DNA of 64,000 nt from CAG-791 sp963605745. Its GTDB lineage: Bacteria > Bacillota > Clostridia > Lachnospirales > Lachnospiraceae. The notes beneath the pieces are model-generated. The model saw nothing but the letters and a program-made list of their open reading frames with translations, was not told the DNA's origin and did no database searches. The first letter of the stretch is position 1, and each line of letters begins with the position of its first letter. The position numbers and the translations under genes were made by a program. The stretch is taken from the NCBI GenBank assembly GCA_963605745.1, contig CAVCWT010000009.1, positions 16,339 through 80,338 on the forward strand. The letters run 5' to 3'. This document shows, one piece after another, positions 8,373 through 16,985 of the stretch.

Positions 8373-8418
8373 GATTCTGATAAAAATGATCGAAGAAACT
8401 AAGATCAAAGACGATCGA

Positions 8419-8976
8419 TTATGCTCTGGAAAGATACTCTCCGGTTCTGGTATCGATCTTGATCTTATCGCCAATGTTGCAGAACAGCGGTACAGAAACC
8501 TGTGCTCCGGTCTCAACGGTTGCAGGCTTGGTAGCACCGGTAGCAGTATTGCCCTTAAAGCCAGGCTCGGTCTCAGTGATCTCGAGCTCTACGAACATCG
8601 GAGGCTCAATAGCGAATACATTGCCATTGTAGGAATCAACCTTAACCATGTCGTTCTCTTTGACGAACTTCATGCTGTCACCGCAAACGTCAGCTCCAAG
8701 GCTGATCTGCTCGTAGGACTCTGTGTCCATGAAGGTCCACATATCGCCGTCCAGATACAGATACTGATAATCTCTGCGGTCGATACGTACCTGAGGGAAC
8801 TTCTCAGTAGGACGGAAAGTTGTCTCAGTAACACCGCCGTTGATGATATCTTTCAGCTTAGTTCTAACGAAGGCTGCTCCCTTGCCGGGCTTAACATGCT
8901 GGAATTCAATAATCTCGTATACGTTACTATCCTTCTCGATGGTAACGCCGTTTCTAAAGTCACTGGCTGTGATCAT
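8419..8976 (-). CDS. efp: Elongation factor P
   Basis: A 185-residue protein that relieves ribosome stalling at polyproline stretches. It has the three-barrel EF-P layout: residues 1-65 KOW-like with VKPGKGAAFVRTKL, whose Lys in PGKG is the modification-site position; then the central OB domain (FMDTESYEQI); and the C-terminal OB domain with FVELEITETEPGFKGNTA and the closing GDKIKIDTRTGEYLSRA signature. Length is normal. It has its own terminator downstream. No EpmA-like modifying gene is seen in the window. Confidence 0.97.
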   Translation of the reverse strand: MITASDFRNGVTIEKDSNVYEIIEFQHVKPGKGAAFVRTKLKDIINGGVTETTFRPTEKFPQVRIDRRDYQYLYLDGDMWTFMDTESYEQISLGADVCGDSMKFVKENDMVKVDSYNGNVFAIEPPMFVELEITETEPGFKGNTATGATKPATVETGAQVSVPLFCNIGDKIKIDTRTGEYLSRA

Positions 8977-9060
8977 GTAGCAATCCTCCTGGAAATTAAA
9001 AAGTCACAATTACATGGCTCATGATACTCTGCCTGCGATGGTTTTTCAAGTGCGAAGTAT

Positions 9061-9909
9061 TCAGCTCTTTCCTTTTGCCTTTTTGGCAGCATCTTCTTCC
9101 AGTTTTTTGCGCCATTTTGCTGCCATTTCATGGAGCTCTGCATCATTTTTAGGCGGCGTTTTCTTTTTCTGGGCAAGAAACCACTCGTAGGCGTCGCAGG
9201 TTTCCTGCACATCTGCCGAATAGCACACCTGCTGCCCGTGATCGAGCCAGAGAATTCTCGTGCAGAGCTCACGCACCTGCGGCATCACATGCGATACCAG
9301 AATCGCTGTTACACCGCTCTGAATGATTTCCTGCATCTTGTCTCCCGACTTTTTGCGGAAGGCACCGTCACCCACCGAGAGCACCTCGTCCAGAATCAGG
9401 ATATCCGGATGCACCAGGCAGGCAATGGAAAAGGCCAGTCTGGATTTCATGCCGGAGGAGAGCTGTTTAAACGCATGATCCTGGAACTCCTCGAGTTCCG
9501 CGAACTGGATGATTTCGTCGTATTTTTCATCCAGGAATTTGCGCGTATAACCAAGGAGTGCTCCGCGAAGGTACGTATTCTCCCGAACCGTCATATCGTT
9601 GTCAAAGCCGCTCCCGAGCTCCAGAAGGGCTGCGACGTTGCCTTCTACCTCAATGCTCCCCTCTGTGGGCAACATGATGCCGGTAACAGCCTTCAAAAGG
9701 GTTGACTTGCCGGCTCCGTTCGAGCCCACAATCCCCATCATTTCGCCCTTTTCCAGGTCAAAATGAACGTTTCGGTCCGCCCAGAATTCCTTGATCTTGT
9801 AATTGCCGGTCAGCTTGCGGATGATGAATTCCTTAAGGCCGATCGATTTAAAGTCGCCCGTTATGTAACGGATGCTGACGTTGTCGCAATGAATTGCAAT
9901 TTCTGCCAT
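9061..9909 (-). CDS. ABC exporter ATP-binding protein, TagH/Wzt-like
   Basis: A 282-residue ATPase of a polysaccharide or teichoic acid exporter. Walker A is GSNGAGKST, the signature is QLSSGMKSRLAF, Walker B is ILILDEVLSVGDGAF and the switch His is in ILVSHVM. The order IRYITGDFKSIGLKEF before Walker A is typical of this subfamily. The C-terminal tail is short and Lys-rich, without a large carbohydrate-binding domain. ATG at 9909 is used, with AAGG about nine bases upstream. The partner permease gene lies upstream but is separated by 440 bp holding a threefold tandem repeat, which is unusual for this gene pair. Confidence 0.9.
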   Translation of the reverse strand: MAEIAIHCDNVSIRYITGDFKSIGLKEFIIRKLTGNYKIKEFWADRNVHFDLEKGEMMGIVGSNGAGKSTLLKAVTGIMLPTEGSIEVEGNVAALLELGSGFDNDMTVRENTYLRGALLGYTRKFLDEKYDEIIQFAELEEFQDHAFKQLSSGMKSRLAFSIACLVHPDILILDEVLSVGDGAFRKKSGDKMQEIIQSGVTAILVSHVMPQVRELCTRILWLDHGQQVCYSADVQETCDAYEWFLAQKKKTPPKNDAELHEMAAKWRKKLEEDAAKKAKGKS

Positions 9910-9936
9910 ATGAAAATACCTTTTCGCGCCGCTTAC

Positions 9937-10332
9937 GTTCTGCACCCCGCATCTCACAGCGCTCCGCGCTCCTTCGATGTGGGCGGCCTATAGGCGCTTC
10001 GCGCCTTGGCCGCAGAATGCATGACAGGACAATCCCGACCGCAAGCGGTCGTTTTTGTCCTCCCTCTCGTTCTGCACCCCGCATCTCACAGCGCTCCGCG
10101 CTCCTTCGATGTGGGCGGCCTATAGGCGCTTCGCGCCTTGGCCGCAGAATGCATGACAGGACAATCCCGACCGCAAGCGGTCGTTTTTGTCCTCCCTCTC
10201 GTTCTGCACCCCGCATCTCACAGCGCTCCGCGCTCCTTCGATGTGGGCGGCCTATAGGCGCTTCGCGCCTTGGCCGCAGAATGCATGACAGGACAATCCC
10301 GACCGCAAGCGGTCGTTTTTGTCCTCTCATGC
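9937..10332. repeat. Tandem repeat, 132-bp unit, three near-identical copies
   Basis: Units start at 9937, 10069 and 10201. Each begins GTTCTGCACCCCGCATC and holds TTCTGC/GCAGAA closing arms, the hairpins AGCGC-TCC-GCGCT and GGCGC-TTC-GCGCC, and then GACCGC-AA-GCGGTC followed by GTTTTT. The last hairpin looks like a rho-independent terminator on the plus strand, antisense to the surrounding operon. The array fills the gap between the exporter permease and ATPase genes. Confidence 0.9.
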
Positions 10333-10349
10333 ATTCTGTGCAGAACTTT

Positions 10350-11126
10350 TTACAAGTAGTATAAAAACGAATGATTGCACTTTTTGTAGATCAGCATGCC
10401 GAGGCCGAGGTAGAAGGCTGCATAAAAGACGCACAGCCCGTGGTAGGCCGGGGAGGGGATGATCCCATCGATGACAATCAAACGCATGTATTTAATGTAG
10501 ACGTATACCGGATTCAGATACAGCGCCTTCTGCAGGTGCTGCGGCAGCTTGTCCACCGAATAGAATACCGCAGACATATACGTGATCAGGGTCAGGAAAA
10601 CCTCGTACAAATACTGGATGTCGCGGAAAAACACGAACAATGCGGACAGAATTGCCCCGATACCGATATCCATAATCAGAAGACACAGAATCGGAAATAC
10701 CAGGAGCACCATCATCGGACGGAAGGTAATCCCATCAATGATGCAGAACGCAAAATATACCAACAGCGTCAAACCGAAATTTACCAATGCCGAGACATTT
10801 TTCGACAGCAGGAACAGATATTTCGGCACATTGATCTTGGTAAAAATCTTGGAATTGCTCATCAGGGACTGCATGCCGTTTTTCGTCGATTCCTTGTAAT
10901 AGGACAGCACAATCGTTCCGGTAAACAGATACGTCGTATAATGTGCAATATCCTTGCTGAAGAAATTCGAGAAAATAATGTTCATGACAAAAAGTGTCAA
11001 CAGGGGAGACAATACTGACCATGCCATTCCCAGGACACTTCTCTTATATTTCTGCTTGAAATCCCGTTTGACCAGCTCCTCAAACATGAACTGGTATTTT
11101 TTTACGCAAGTTAACATTTTGTTCAT
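10350..11126 (-). CDS. ABC exporter permease, TagG/Wzm-like (ABC-2 type)
   Basis: A 258-residue inner-membrane protein with about six transmembrane helices (for example SVLSPLLTLFVMNIIF, VLLVFPILCLLIMDIG, AFYLGLGMLIY). The cytoplasmic N-terminus has VKRDFKQKYKRSVLGMAWSV, the coupling segment typical of the TagG/Wzm/RfbA permease family. Together with the ATPase downstream it should flip or export an undecaprenyl-linked glycopolymer made by the genes further upstream (TagF-like, LicD, fucose genes). Confidence 0.9.
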   Translation of the reverse strand: MNKMLTCVKKYQFMFEELVKRDFKQKYKRSVLGMAWSVLSPLLTLFVMNIIFSNFFSKDIAHYTTYLFTGTIVLSYYKESTKNGMQSLMSNSKIFTKINVPKYLFLLSKNVSALVNFGLTLLVYFAFCIIDGITFRPMMVLLVFPILCLLIMDIGIGAILSALFVFFRDIQYLYEVFLTLITYMSAVFYSVDKLPQHLQKALYLNPVYVYIKYMRLIVIDGIIPSPAYHGLCVFYAAFYLGLGMLIYKKCNHSFLYYL

Positions 11127-11170
11127 AAGTTCATCATATCCATCTGTTCAGCACATGTCAATTTGTATCT

Positions 11171-11467
11171 GTTCAGCACCAGCCTGTTTCAACATGAATC
11201 GACTGCTTGCAGGCGTATTCATGATTGAAACAGGCTGATGGCCAAGGGGCGAAGCCCCTCTGGCCTGCCTCATCGAAATTTCCGAAGGAAATTGAGATGA
11301 GGGTGCTGAACATCCCTTCAACATGAATCGACTGCTTGCAGGCGTATTCATGATTGAAACAGGCTGATGGCCAAGGGGCGAAGCCCCTCTGGCCTGCCTC
11401 ATCGAAATTTCCGAAGGAAATTGAGATGAGGGTGCTGAACATCCCTTCAACATGAATCGACTGCTCG
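11171..11467. repeat. Family A element in tandem, 129-bp unit
   Basis: The outer arms are GTTCAGCAC (11171) and GTGCTGAAC (11303-11311, again 11432-11440). Units of 129 bp lie at about 11183-11311 and 11312-11440, and a third copy breaks off near 11467. Each unit has the hairpins GTTTCAAcATGAAT/ATTCATgaTTGAAAC, AGGGG-CGAA-GCCCCT within GGCC arms, and CATC..AATTTCC/GGAAATT..GATG. It lies between the permease gene and the acyltransferase gene. Confidence 0.85.
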
Positions 11468-11488
11468 TAGACGAGTTATCCTGATATC

Positions 11489-11669
11489 GTCCACACGCCT
11501 GCTATCAGCAGGGTGGCGGTAGAATGTCCAGCTGTGGGGCCTTTCGCAAGCCTCAGTACTTGCGAACGTTTTTTGTGAGCTTAGTACTGCTAGGTCTTGC
11601 GAACGGAGCTGAGAAGCGTCCCCACAGTGGACATCTCCGCCAGGACCCGCTGATAGCAGATGTGTGGAC
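11489..11669 (-). repeat. Family B long-hairpin element, full copy B1 (181 bp)
   Basis: GTCCACAC (11489-11496) and GTGTGGAC (11662-11669) close one long, interrupted hairpin. The reverse complement of the copy at 49659-49839 aligns base for base over the same 181 bp. Differences between the copies occur in pairs that keep the stem (CTGTGGGG with CCCCACAG here, against CTTCAGG with CCTGAAG there). Internal segments such as TTTCGCAAG, CTTGCGAACGGAGCTGAG and GGACATCTCCGCCAGGACCC are unchanged. It lies directly after the acyltransferase stop codon. Confidence 0.85.
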
Positions 11670-11677
11670 AATATCCT

Positions 11678-12838
11678 TCATCTCACCAATTTCTTTTTCA
11701 GTGCCTTGCAGACTCCGCTGCCTTTCCTGCGCCACAGCCCGGAAAGCCCCATCACCAGAAGCCCATTTACCGCAGACAGCAGCAAATATATGGTCATTTT
11801 CGCATTTGAAGACATCGCTGCCAGTGCCGGAACATCACCTATGTGCTGTGCAAAATACAGATGTCCCAGATACAGCGGCAGGCTGTACTTTCCAAGCAGC
11901 AACATCGCACCAGGCACCGCCTTCTGCGCTCTGCCCATCCCTTTCTGCTGCAGCTTTTCCAAAAAGGAATTCAAAACCGCCTCCATTCCCCATCCCGCAA
12001 AGGCGGTCAGCACCAACAGCATCAAAAGGAACATATAAAAGTAATCTTCCTCCGACGGTTTATACAGCCACATATAGCGGACACTGACGGACAGCATCAA
12101 CAGCTGCGCAGCCGCAATCAGGATATTTCCAAGGCTGGTCAGCCCCTTCGGTGCTCTCCTCTTCCACCGGGAAACTGCCATGTAGATGACAACACCGACA
12201 CATAGCCCTGCTACCGTGCGCAGAAACCCCTTATAGAAAAGCCCTGTCCACAGAGACGGATCCCTAGGATGCCCATACTCGCGGCACAGATATCCATAGA
12301 GAAAGAGTGCCAGTAAAGGACACCCGATGTGCGACATCATATCCCGAAAACGTACCAGCAAAGGATACAGAATCGCCATTGCGAGCAGCATCGCAGACAG
12401 GTACCACATAGCGCCGTCGATGCCATTTGTAAAAAGCCCGCTCATCTTCACTAAGGTCAACTCCCAGAAATCATCCCGGAAGGCAGCCCACAGCTGATGC
12501 AGATTCCACCGATTCACGGCAGCAACAAAGGCAAAGCCAATGCCCCAGGCAATCACGAACTCCGGAAGAACCCCCTTGATCTTGTGCAGAATGAACTGCA
12601 GCGTCTGACTTCCCAGCACAGAACCTGAAGCCTTTTGCACGGATGCCATGAGGAGGTATCCGGATACAAACAAGAAAAACTCGACGGCCATTGAGCCGCC
12701 GAGAAAATAACAGTTGTCATCACCCAGAACATATCTTGAGTGATGCACCACAACGATGCTTGCAAAAAGAAACCTCAGCAGTTCAATCGTGAGATTCTTT
12801 CTGCGTCTTTTGCTGATTTGTCCGGATTCCGGTGTCAT
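11678..12838 (-). CDS. Acyltransferase family 3 membrane protein
   Basis: A 386-residue multispanning protein with about ten helices. The N-terminus has NLTIELLRFLFASIVVVHHSRY, with the catalytic-type His in the first helix region, then GGSMAVEFFLFVSGYLL, both hallmarks of acyltransferase 3 (OafA-like) proteins that O-acetylate or succinylate surface sugars. Start 12838 (MTPESGQ) is chosen because upstream codons overlap the TagF-like gene and are not family-like. The ribosome site AAAGAG is weak. It sits in the glycopolymer cluster and probably decorates the product. Confidence 0.85.
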   Translation of the reverse strand: MTPESGQISKRRRKNLTIELLRFLFASIVVVHHSRYVLGDDNCYFLGGSMAVEFFLFVSGYLLMASVQKASGSVLGSQTLQFILHKIKGVLPEFVIAWGIGFAFVAAVNRWNLHQLWAAFRDDFWELTLVKMSGLFTNGIDGAMWYLSAMLLAMAILYPLLVRFRDMMSHIGCPLLALFLYGYLCREYGHPRDPSLWTGLFYKGFLRTVAGLCVGVVIYMAVSRWKRRAPKGLTSLGNILIAAAQLLMLSVSVRYMWLYKPSEEDYFYMFLLMLLVLTAFAGWGMEAVLNSFLEKLQQKGMGRAQKAVPGAMLLLGKYSLPLYLGHLYFAQHIGDVPALAAMSSNAKMTIYLLLSAVNGLLVMGLSGLWRRKGSGVCKALKKKLVR

Positions 12839-12856
12839 AAAAATTGACTCTTTCTT

Positions 12857-12902
12857 TACATCTATGTACCGACTGCAAAATAATCGGCCAGATAACATAG
12901 AT
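12857..12902 (-). repeat. Intergenic palindrome, family E-like, 5' of acyltransferase gene
   Basis: On the minus strand CTATGT and ACATAG bracket GTTATCTGGCCGATTATTTT, a sequence shared with the element at about 43921-43960. It lies between the end of the TagF-like gene and the acyltransferase start. Confidence 0.4.
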
Positions 12903-12923
12903 TTGATGCGTATTATTCGAAAA

Positions 12924-14336
12924 TCACTGTACTGATTTTTGGGTCCACTCCAGCACCTGATCTGCAATCCGCACCGACGCATTTCCGTCGTCCATACATC
13001 CCTTATCGGAAAGGAATTCGGTTACACGCTTCTGGAACAGCTCCTCATCAAAGGCAAGAATCGCATCCTCCAGCTCATCGGAATTGGTTGTAACAGGGAA
13101 CGGCGTATCCTCCAGGCGGAAATAAAAACCGCGCTCGTTGTCGTATTTGTCCCTGTCCATTGCGAATAAAAAGCCAGGCTTACGCAGGAGAACATAATCG
13201 TAAATCCACGACGAATAGTCCGTAATCCCGCAGTCTGTAAAGGCAAGGAGCGATTGCATATCCGGATAGCTCGTCACATTGATGACATCCTCGGACCGCA
13301 CGGTGCTCTTTTTGGTACCATTCTTTTTGTCATTGTCATGGTAGCGGACCATCAGCTTCCAGTCGCCGCCGAAACGCTGTTCAAGGGCCCGCACCGTCTG
13401 CACGGCATCCAGATCATACACTGCAAAATCATGATCATCCCGGAAGGTCGGTGCATAGAGTGCGAATTTAGTGTCCGGAGCCAGTCCGTAGCTCTCGCAG
13501 AAGGATCGTCTTAAATAGTCCCGCACCTTCTTAGACTGCTCAAAAAAGATATCGTTTCTTGCGTGCCCCAGCTTTAAGATCGGTGTTTTCTCCCAGAAGG
13601 TCTCCCGGAACACGCCGTCCTCAAAGGTGGAATTCGAAATAATATGGGTCGTCAGTCTGCCGGTGCGCTTTGCTGCAATCGGCCAGCTCACATTCGTGTT
13701 GTAGTGCGCAGGATCAAAGCGCTTGATGCCAAGGGATCCATGCCAGGTCTGTACCACCAGCTGATCCTTCCGCACCGGGAAGGGATAGAACTTGTCCCCC
13801 AAAAGAGAATTGGTGAACAGAACCTTTGAAGCCGCCGCCGCTGCAAAATAGTCATACGTATTCGTTTTGACAAAATGCACGTGTTCCCTGATAAAGGCCG
13901 TAATGCGCCGGATCTCATCTGCTGCGCCCTGCTCCTCCTTTGTCGGATTCAAAACACGACGTCCCTTTGCCAGCTGTGCCACGCGGTCTGTAATTTCGTA
14001 ATCCTTTGCCGCAATCTCCGCCGCATCCATCTTTACGGCAGACGGATTGGTAACACTCCAGTAAATTTCCACCGGGGCCTGCCTGCGGATCAGCTCATCG
14101 CTGATATATTTCAGATTACAGGAAACCGCATGCGCAAACGGAAAGAACATCACCTGGTTCTCCACCGTTTTCGTATGACTCCACTGCACCTTCCTGGCCC
14201 CATAACCGATCTTGCGGTCCGCCCAGGTAAAGAACTGCTTAAAGCAATTCCCGATTCGCTTAAAAAACTTGCCCTCCACCATGACGGGGCCCAGGTAGCG
14301 GAACTTTTTGGCAATTACATGTAATACTGCACCCAT
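12924..14336 (-). CDS. CDP-glycerol glycerophosphotransferase family protein (TagF/TagB-like)
   Basis: A 470-residue peripheral membrane transferase that moves polyol phosphate from a CDP-activated donor to a lipid-linked acceptor. Family marks are VVQTWHGSLGIKRFD (HG motif with catalytic-type His), SNSTFEDGVFRETFW, KLGHARNDIFF, ALYAPTFRDD and DCGITDYSSWIYDY (GT-B donor site). Length suits a single TagF catalytic domain. With LicD, a TarI-like cytidylyltransferase and a TagGH-like exporter it implies a phosphodiester-containing wall polymer. Confidence 0.9.
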   Translation of the reverse strand: MGAVLHVIAKKFRYLGPVMVEGKFFKRIGNCFKQFFTWADRKIGYGARKVQWSHTKTVENQVMFFPFAHAVSCNLKYISDELIRRQAPVEIYWSVTNPSAVKMDAAEIAAKDYEITDRVAQLAKGRRVLNPTKEEQGAADEIRRITAFIREHVHFVKTNTYDYFAAAAASKVLFTNSLLGDKFYPFPVRKDQLVVQTWHGSLGIKRFDPAHYNTNVSWPIAAKRTGRLTTHIISNSTFEDGVFRETFWEKTPILKLGHARNDIFFEQSKKVRDYLRRSFCESYGLAPDTKFALYAPTFRDDHDFAVYDLDAVQTVRALEQRFGGDWKLMVRYHDNDKKNGTKKSTVRSEDVINVTSYPDMQSLLAFTDCGITDYSSWIYDYVLLRKPGFLFAMDRDKYDNERGFYFRLEDTPFPVTTNSDELEDAILAFDEELFQKRVTEFLSDKGCMDDGNASVRIADQVLEWTQKSVQ

Positions 14337-14424
14337 TTAATACTCTTACCTTCTATCTAGTCTTTGCTCAATACATTTCTGTCTTTTTCGCATATCGCAG
14401 CCGGATGACAGAGAATGGCCGGCA

Positions 14425-15153
14425 TCACAATCCAAATGCGTTCGAGCTCTCCTTGGCATTCTCGATCGCTTTGAAAATAAAATAGTCCACCGGTGTCGTT
14501 ATTTTGATGTTCTCCGTCTTACCCTCCACGGCGAACAGCTTGTAACCGTAGTGGCGCATCAGGCTGGCCGAATCGATAAAGTCACCCCGTCCTTCTGCTC
14601 TTGCCTTCTCGTGGGCGTCCAGAAGGTCATGGATCCGAAAGCACTGCGGAGCCTTTGCCACCTGACAGACGGAACGATCCAGAATATTGCCGACTTCGCC
14701 CCCTTTGGATTCCGTAATGATGGTTTCCGTGGCAGGAGTTACCGTGATGGCAGAGCCATTGTCCTTCACACACTGGATGGCCTTCGTGATCGTCGTTGGA
14801 TCCACGAGCGGCCGTACGCCGTCATGCACCAGTACAATGGAATTGCCGGGAAAAATCTCATAAATTTTGCTGAGTCCGTGGTAGATGGATTCCTGCCCGG
14901 TCTCCCCGCCCGGCACAATGGCCTGCACCTTTGTGATGTGGAATTTGTTGCACAGCTTCCACATTTTGGGGATATATTCCTTCAGACAGGAAATCACAAT
15001 TCCATCAACTTCGTCGTGATTTTCGAATTTTTCGATCGTATGAATGATGATCGGCTTGCCGTTCAGCTCCAGGAACTGTTTCGGCACGCCGTTGGTATTC
15101 ATTCGTTTTCCTGTCCCCCCTGCAAAAATCAGAGCAACATTCATTTCTCTCAT
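14425..15153 (-). CDS. Cytidylyltransferase, TarI/IspD family
   Basis: A 242-residue nucleotidyltransferase. The N-terminal signature ALIFAGGTGKRMNTNGVPKQ binds CTP, and VLVHDGVRPLVDP and DFIDSASLM are typical of IspD/TarI. TarI makes CDP-ribitol from ribitol-5-phosphate; IspD makes CDP-methylerythritol. Context (LicD, TagF-like) favours a polyol phosphate substrate, but no TarJ-type reductase is adjacent, so an IspD role cannot be excluded. The start overlaps the licD stop as ATGA, suggesting translational coupling. Confidence 0.85.
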   Translation of the reverse strand: MREMNVALIFAGGTGKRMNTNGVPKQFLELNGKPIIIHTIEKFENHDEVDGIVISCLKEYIPKMWKLCNKFHITKVQAIVPGGETGQESIYHGLSKIYEIFPGNSIVLVHDGVRPLVDPTTITKAIQCVKDNGSAITVTPATETIITESKGGEVGNILDRSVCQVAKAPQCFRIHDLLDAHEKARAEGRGDFIDSASLMRHYGYKLFAVEGKTENIKITTPVDYFIFKAIENAKESSNAFGL

Positions 15154-16091
15154 TGCGGATCTACCGGCCTTTCTGTGTCTAACATAAAGGGAGCAAAAAA
15201 GACATGCTTTTCTCTCTGCCCTTCCTCTGGGATCTGCATATAATCGCCGTAAAGCCTTGTCAGATAGTGATCATACCGGGCGGGTACGAGGTACTCCGTA
15301 TCTCCATATGCCATGGAAATTCCAGGCAGCAGCTCCTCCCTTCGATATAACTCCCGGAAAAAATGTCCTCGTCCGGATGGCATCGTGACATACCCTGAGG
15401 ATGCATCCTTGCAGCTCTTATAGACCCTGTCGCAGTGTCTCGTCCATCCGTCCAGACTGCGAAAGGAGGTCAGCTTGCCGATCAAAGCCTTCGTTCGGAA
15501 CACCTTTTGATAATGTTCCCTCTCCTGCGGTTCCTCGATGGAGTCGGCCAACTCCAACAGTTCCTTTTCATCGCGGCGGAATTTTGCACAGGATTGAAAA
15601 AATCCTGCTGCCATACTACGCAGTCCATGCAGCTGTCTTAAAAAGCTGTTGTCATAGGTATTCTCAATCGGAAAGATATCAATAAAGGCCCCGCACTCCT
15701 CATTGTGAAAATCCTCCCTCGTTTTCACCGAGGTCCCCTTCAGGAGAATGCGGGACAGGGTCAGGCCATAGCCTTTTGTCTTTTCCGGCGTATGCACCCA
15801 GTAGCGGTCACCATATTCCTCTTCGAATACCTTGACAAAGACATCGTGATCCGCCCTCGGCATATTGACATCCACATCATCGTCCCACGGGATAAAGTCA
15901 TGATGCCGCACCGTTCCAAGGCACGAGCCGCCGCCCATCAAGAAGATCAGATGATGTTTTTTGCAGCACTCTGCAAGGTCCTTCAGCATTCCGTTCAATG
16001 TCCGTTGCAGCGCAGCGAGCTCTTCCTCTGAGAGTGTGATGGCATTCTCGGATCGTATTTTTTTGAAAGCATCCACCGTGGATAAGCCCAT
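15150..16091 (-). CDS. LicD family phosphotransferase
   Basis: A 313-residue enzyme of the nucleotidyltransferase fold. It has the LicD hallmark GGGSCLGTVRHHDFIPWDDDVDV, with metal-binding DDD, and later ECGAFIDIFPIENTYDN. LicD proteins attach phosphocholine or other phospho-alcohols to surface glycans, using a CDP-activated donor. No choline uptake or kinase genes are seen here, so the transferred group is uncertain. Start ATG 16091 has GAGG seven bases upstream. The stop overlaps the next start. Confidence 0.9.
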   Translation of the reverse strand: MGLSTVDAFKKIRSENAITLSEEELAALQRTLNGMLKDLAECCKKHHLIFLMGGGSCLGTVRHHDFIPWDDDVDVNMPRADHDVFVKVFEEEYGDRYWVHTPEKTKGYGLTLSRILLKGTSVKTREDFHNEECGAFIDIFPIENTYDNSFLRQLHGLRSMAAGFFQSCAKFRRDEKELLELADSIEEPQEREHYQKVFRTKALIGKLTSFRSLDGWTRHCDRVYKSCKDASSGYVTMPSGRGHFFRELYRREELLPGISMAYGDTEYLVPARYDHYLTRLYGDYMQIPEEGQREKHVFFAPFMLDTERPVDPQ

Positions 16092-16126
16092 CTGAAAACC
16101 TCATTTACTGCACAGCCTGCGGCAAC

Positions 16127-16981
16127 TCACTGAACCTCGTATTTTTCATGAAGGAATTTAGCCCGGAGGAACTGCCTTCCCTTTTTCCACCAGTTCACCC
16201 GTTCCACATACAGATACGGCAGAACCTTGATGTCACCTTCAGAAAGTTTCCCGCTCTGCACCTGATAGCGCAGCCAGACATTCAGAATCAGCTCTCCGAC
16301 GCGGCCGCAGTAACGTCCCTGAAAATACGAATAATTCCGGATGTCCACCTGCCCCTCCAGGGTAAACAGAATATCGAACAGCCATGTGCAGTACTCATCC
16401 AGAAGTCCCCGCTCCATGATCATCATGTTGAACATATGCGCTGAAGTTTCTGCCATCACTTCATCGTAGGCCGGCAGGTATTCCGGATATTTATCTGCCA
16501 GAATCGTTCTCGTTTTGTTCAGATGCTCGATATAGTGCGAGTGCTCGTAATGGGAATACAGACTCTCAATGACATAATACCGCTTGGTAGGGACGAATAC
16601 CTTGTATCGACCCAGCATAGGCTCCAGCTCCCGGTAGGTCAGCACCTTGTCAAAGATGTCACCCTTAATCCCGGAACGATGGGTTCTGCCGTTCCCTCGG
16701 AAATGTCTTCGGTAATGGACCAGTCCGACATAGTCGGTGTGGATATGCTTCCACGCCCAGTAGAGTCCTGTCAGCTCGCAAAAATACGGATTTCTCGAAC
16801 TGATATTGACTCCCACATTGTCCTTGACATAGCCCAGATCCGGTTCCTGTTCTGATCCGTTTTTTTCAATCGCTGCACCGACGTGAATCGGCAGATACAT
16901 GGAATCGGCCGGGATTCGATATTTTTTATGTGTTGTGACGATGATCTTCACCGTCGGGTTTTTATGCATTTCCCCAGCCAT
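16127..16981 (-). CDS. DUF4422 family glycosyltransferase-like protein
   Basis: A 284-residue soluble protein. Family marks are VKIIVTTHKKYRIP at the N-terminus, DNVGVNISSRNPYFCELTGLYWAWKH and YVGLVHYRRHF, as in capsular polysaccharide DUF4422 proteins thought to be galactosyl- or hexosyltransferases. The start codon is ATG 16981, four bases after the stop of the radical SAM gene; an alternative ATG lies four codons in. The tight spacing points to co-translation with the radical SAM protein. Confidence 0.85.
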   Translation of the reverse strand: MAGEMHKNPTVKIIVTTHKKYRIPADSMYLPIHVGAAIEKNGSEQEPDLGYVKDNVGVNISSRNPYFCELTGLYWAWKHIHTDYVGLVHYRRHFRGNGRTHRSGIKGDIFDKVLTYRELEPMLGRYKVFVPTKRYYVIESLYSHYEHSHYIEHLNKTRTILADKYPEYLPAYDEVMAETSAHMFNMMIMERGLLDEYCTWLFDILFTLEGQVDIRNYSYFQGRYCGRVGELILNVWLRYQVQSGKLSEGDIKVLPYLYVERVNWWKKGRQFLRAKFLHEKYEVQ

Positions 16982-16985
16982 AGCG

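Noticed and set aside
8973..9272. 99-residue minus-strand frame overlapping the exporter ATPase end
   Set aside because: Out-of-frame shadow of the ATPase gene, with no family features.
9848..10364. 160-residue frames on both strands across the 132-bp repeat
   Set aside because: 132 is a multiple of three, so the repeat keeps frames open; peptides are just repeated low-quality sequence without a start signal.
11489..11669. Family B element as an insertion sequence
   Set aside because: It encodes no protein, has no clear target duplication, and its variation keeps stems paired; a small non-autonomous mobile element remains possible but an IS is not supported.
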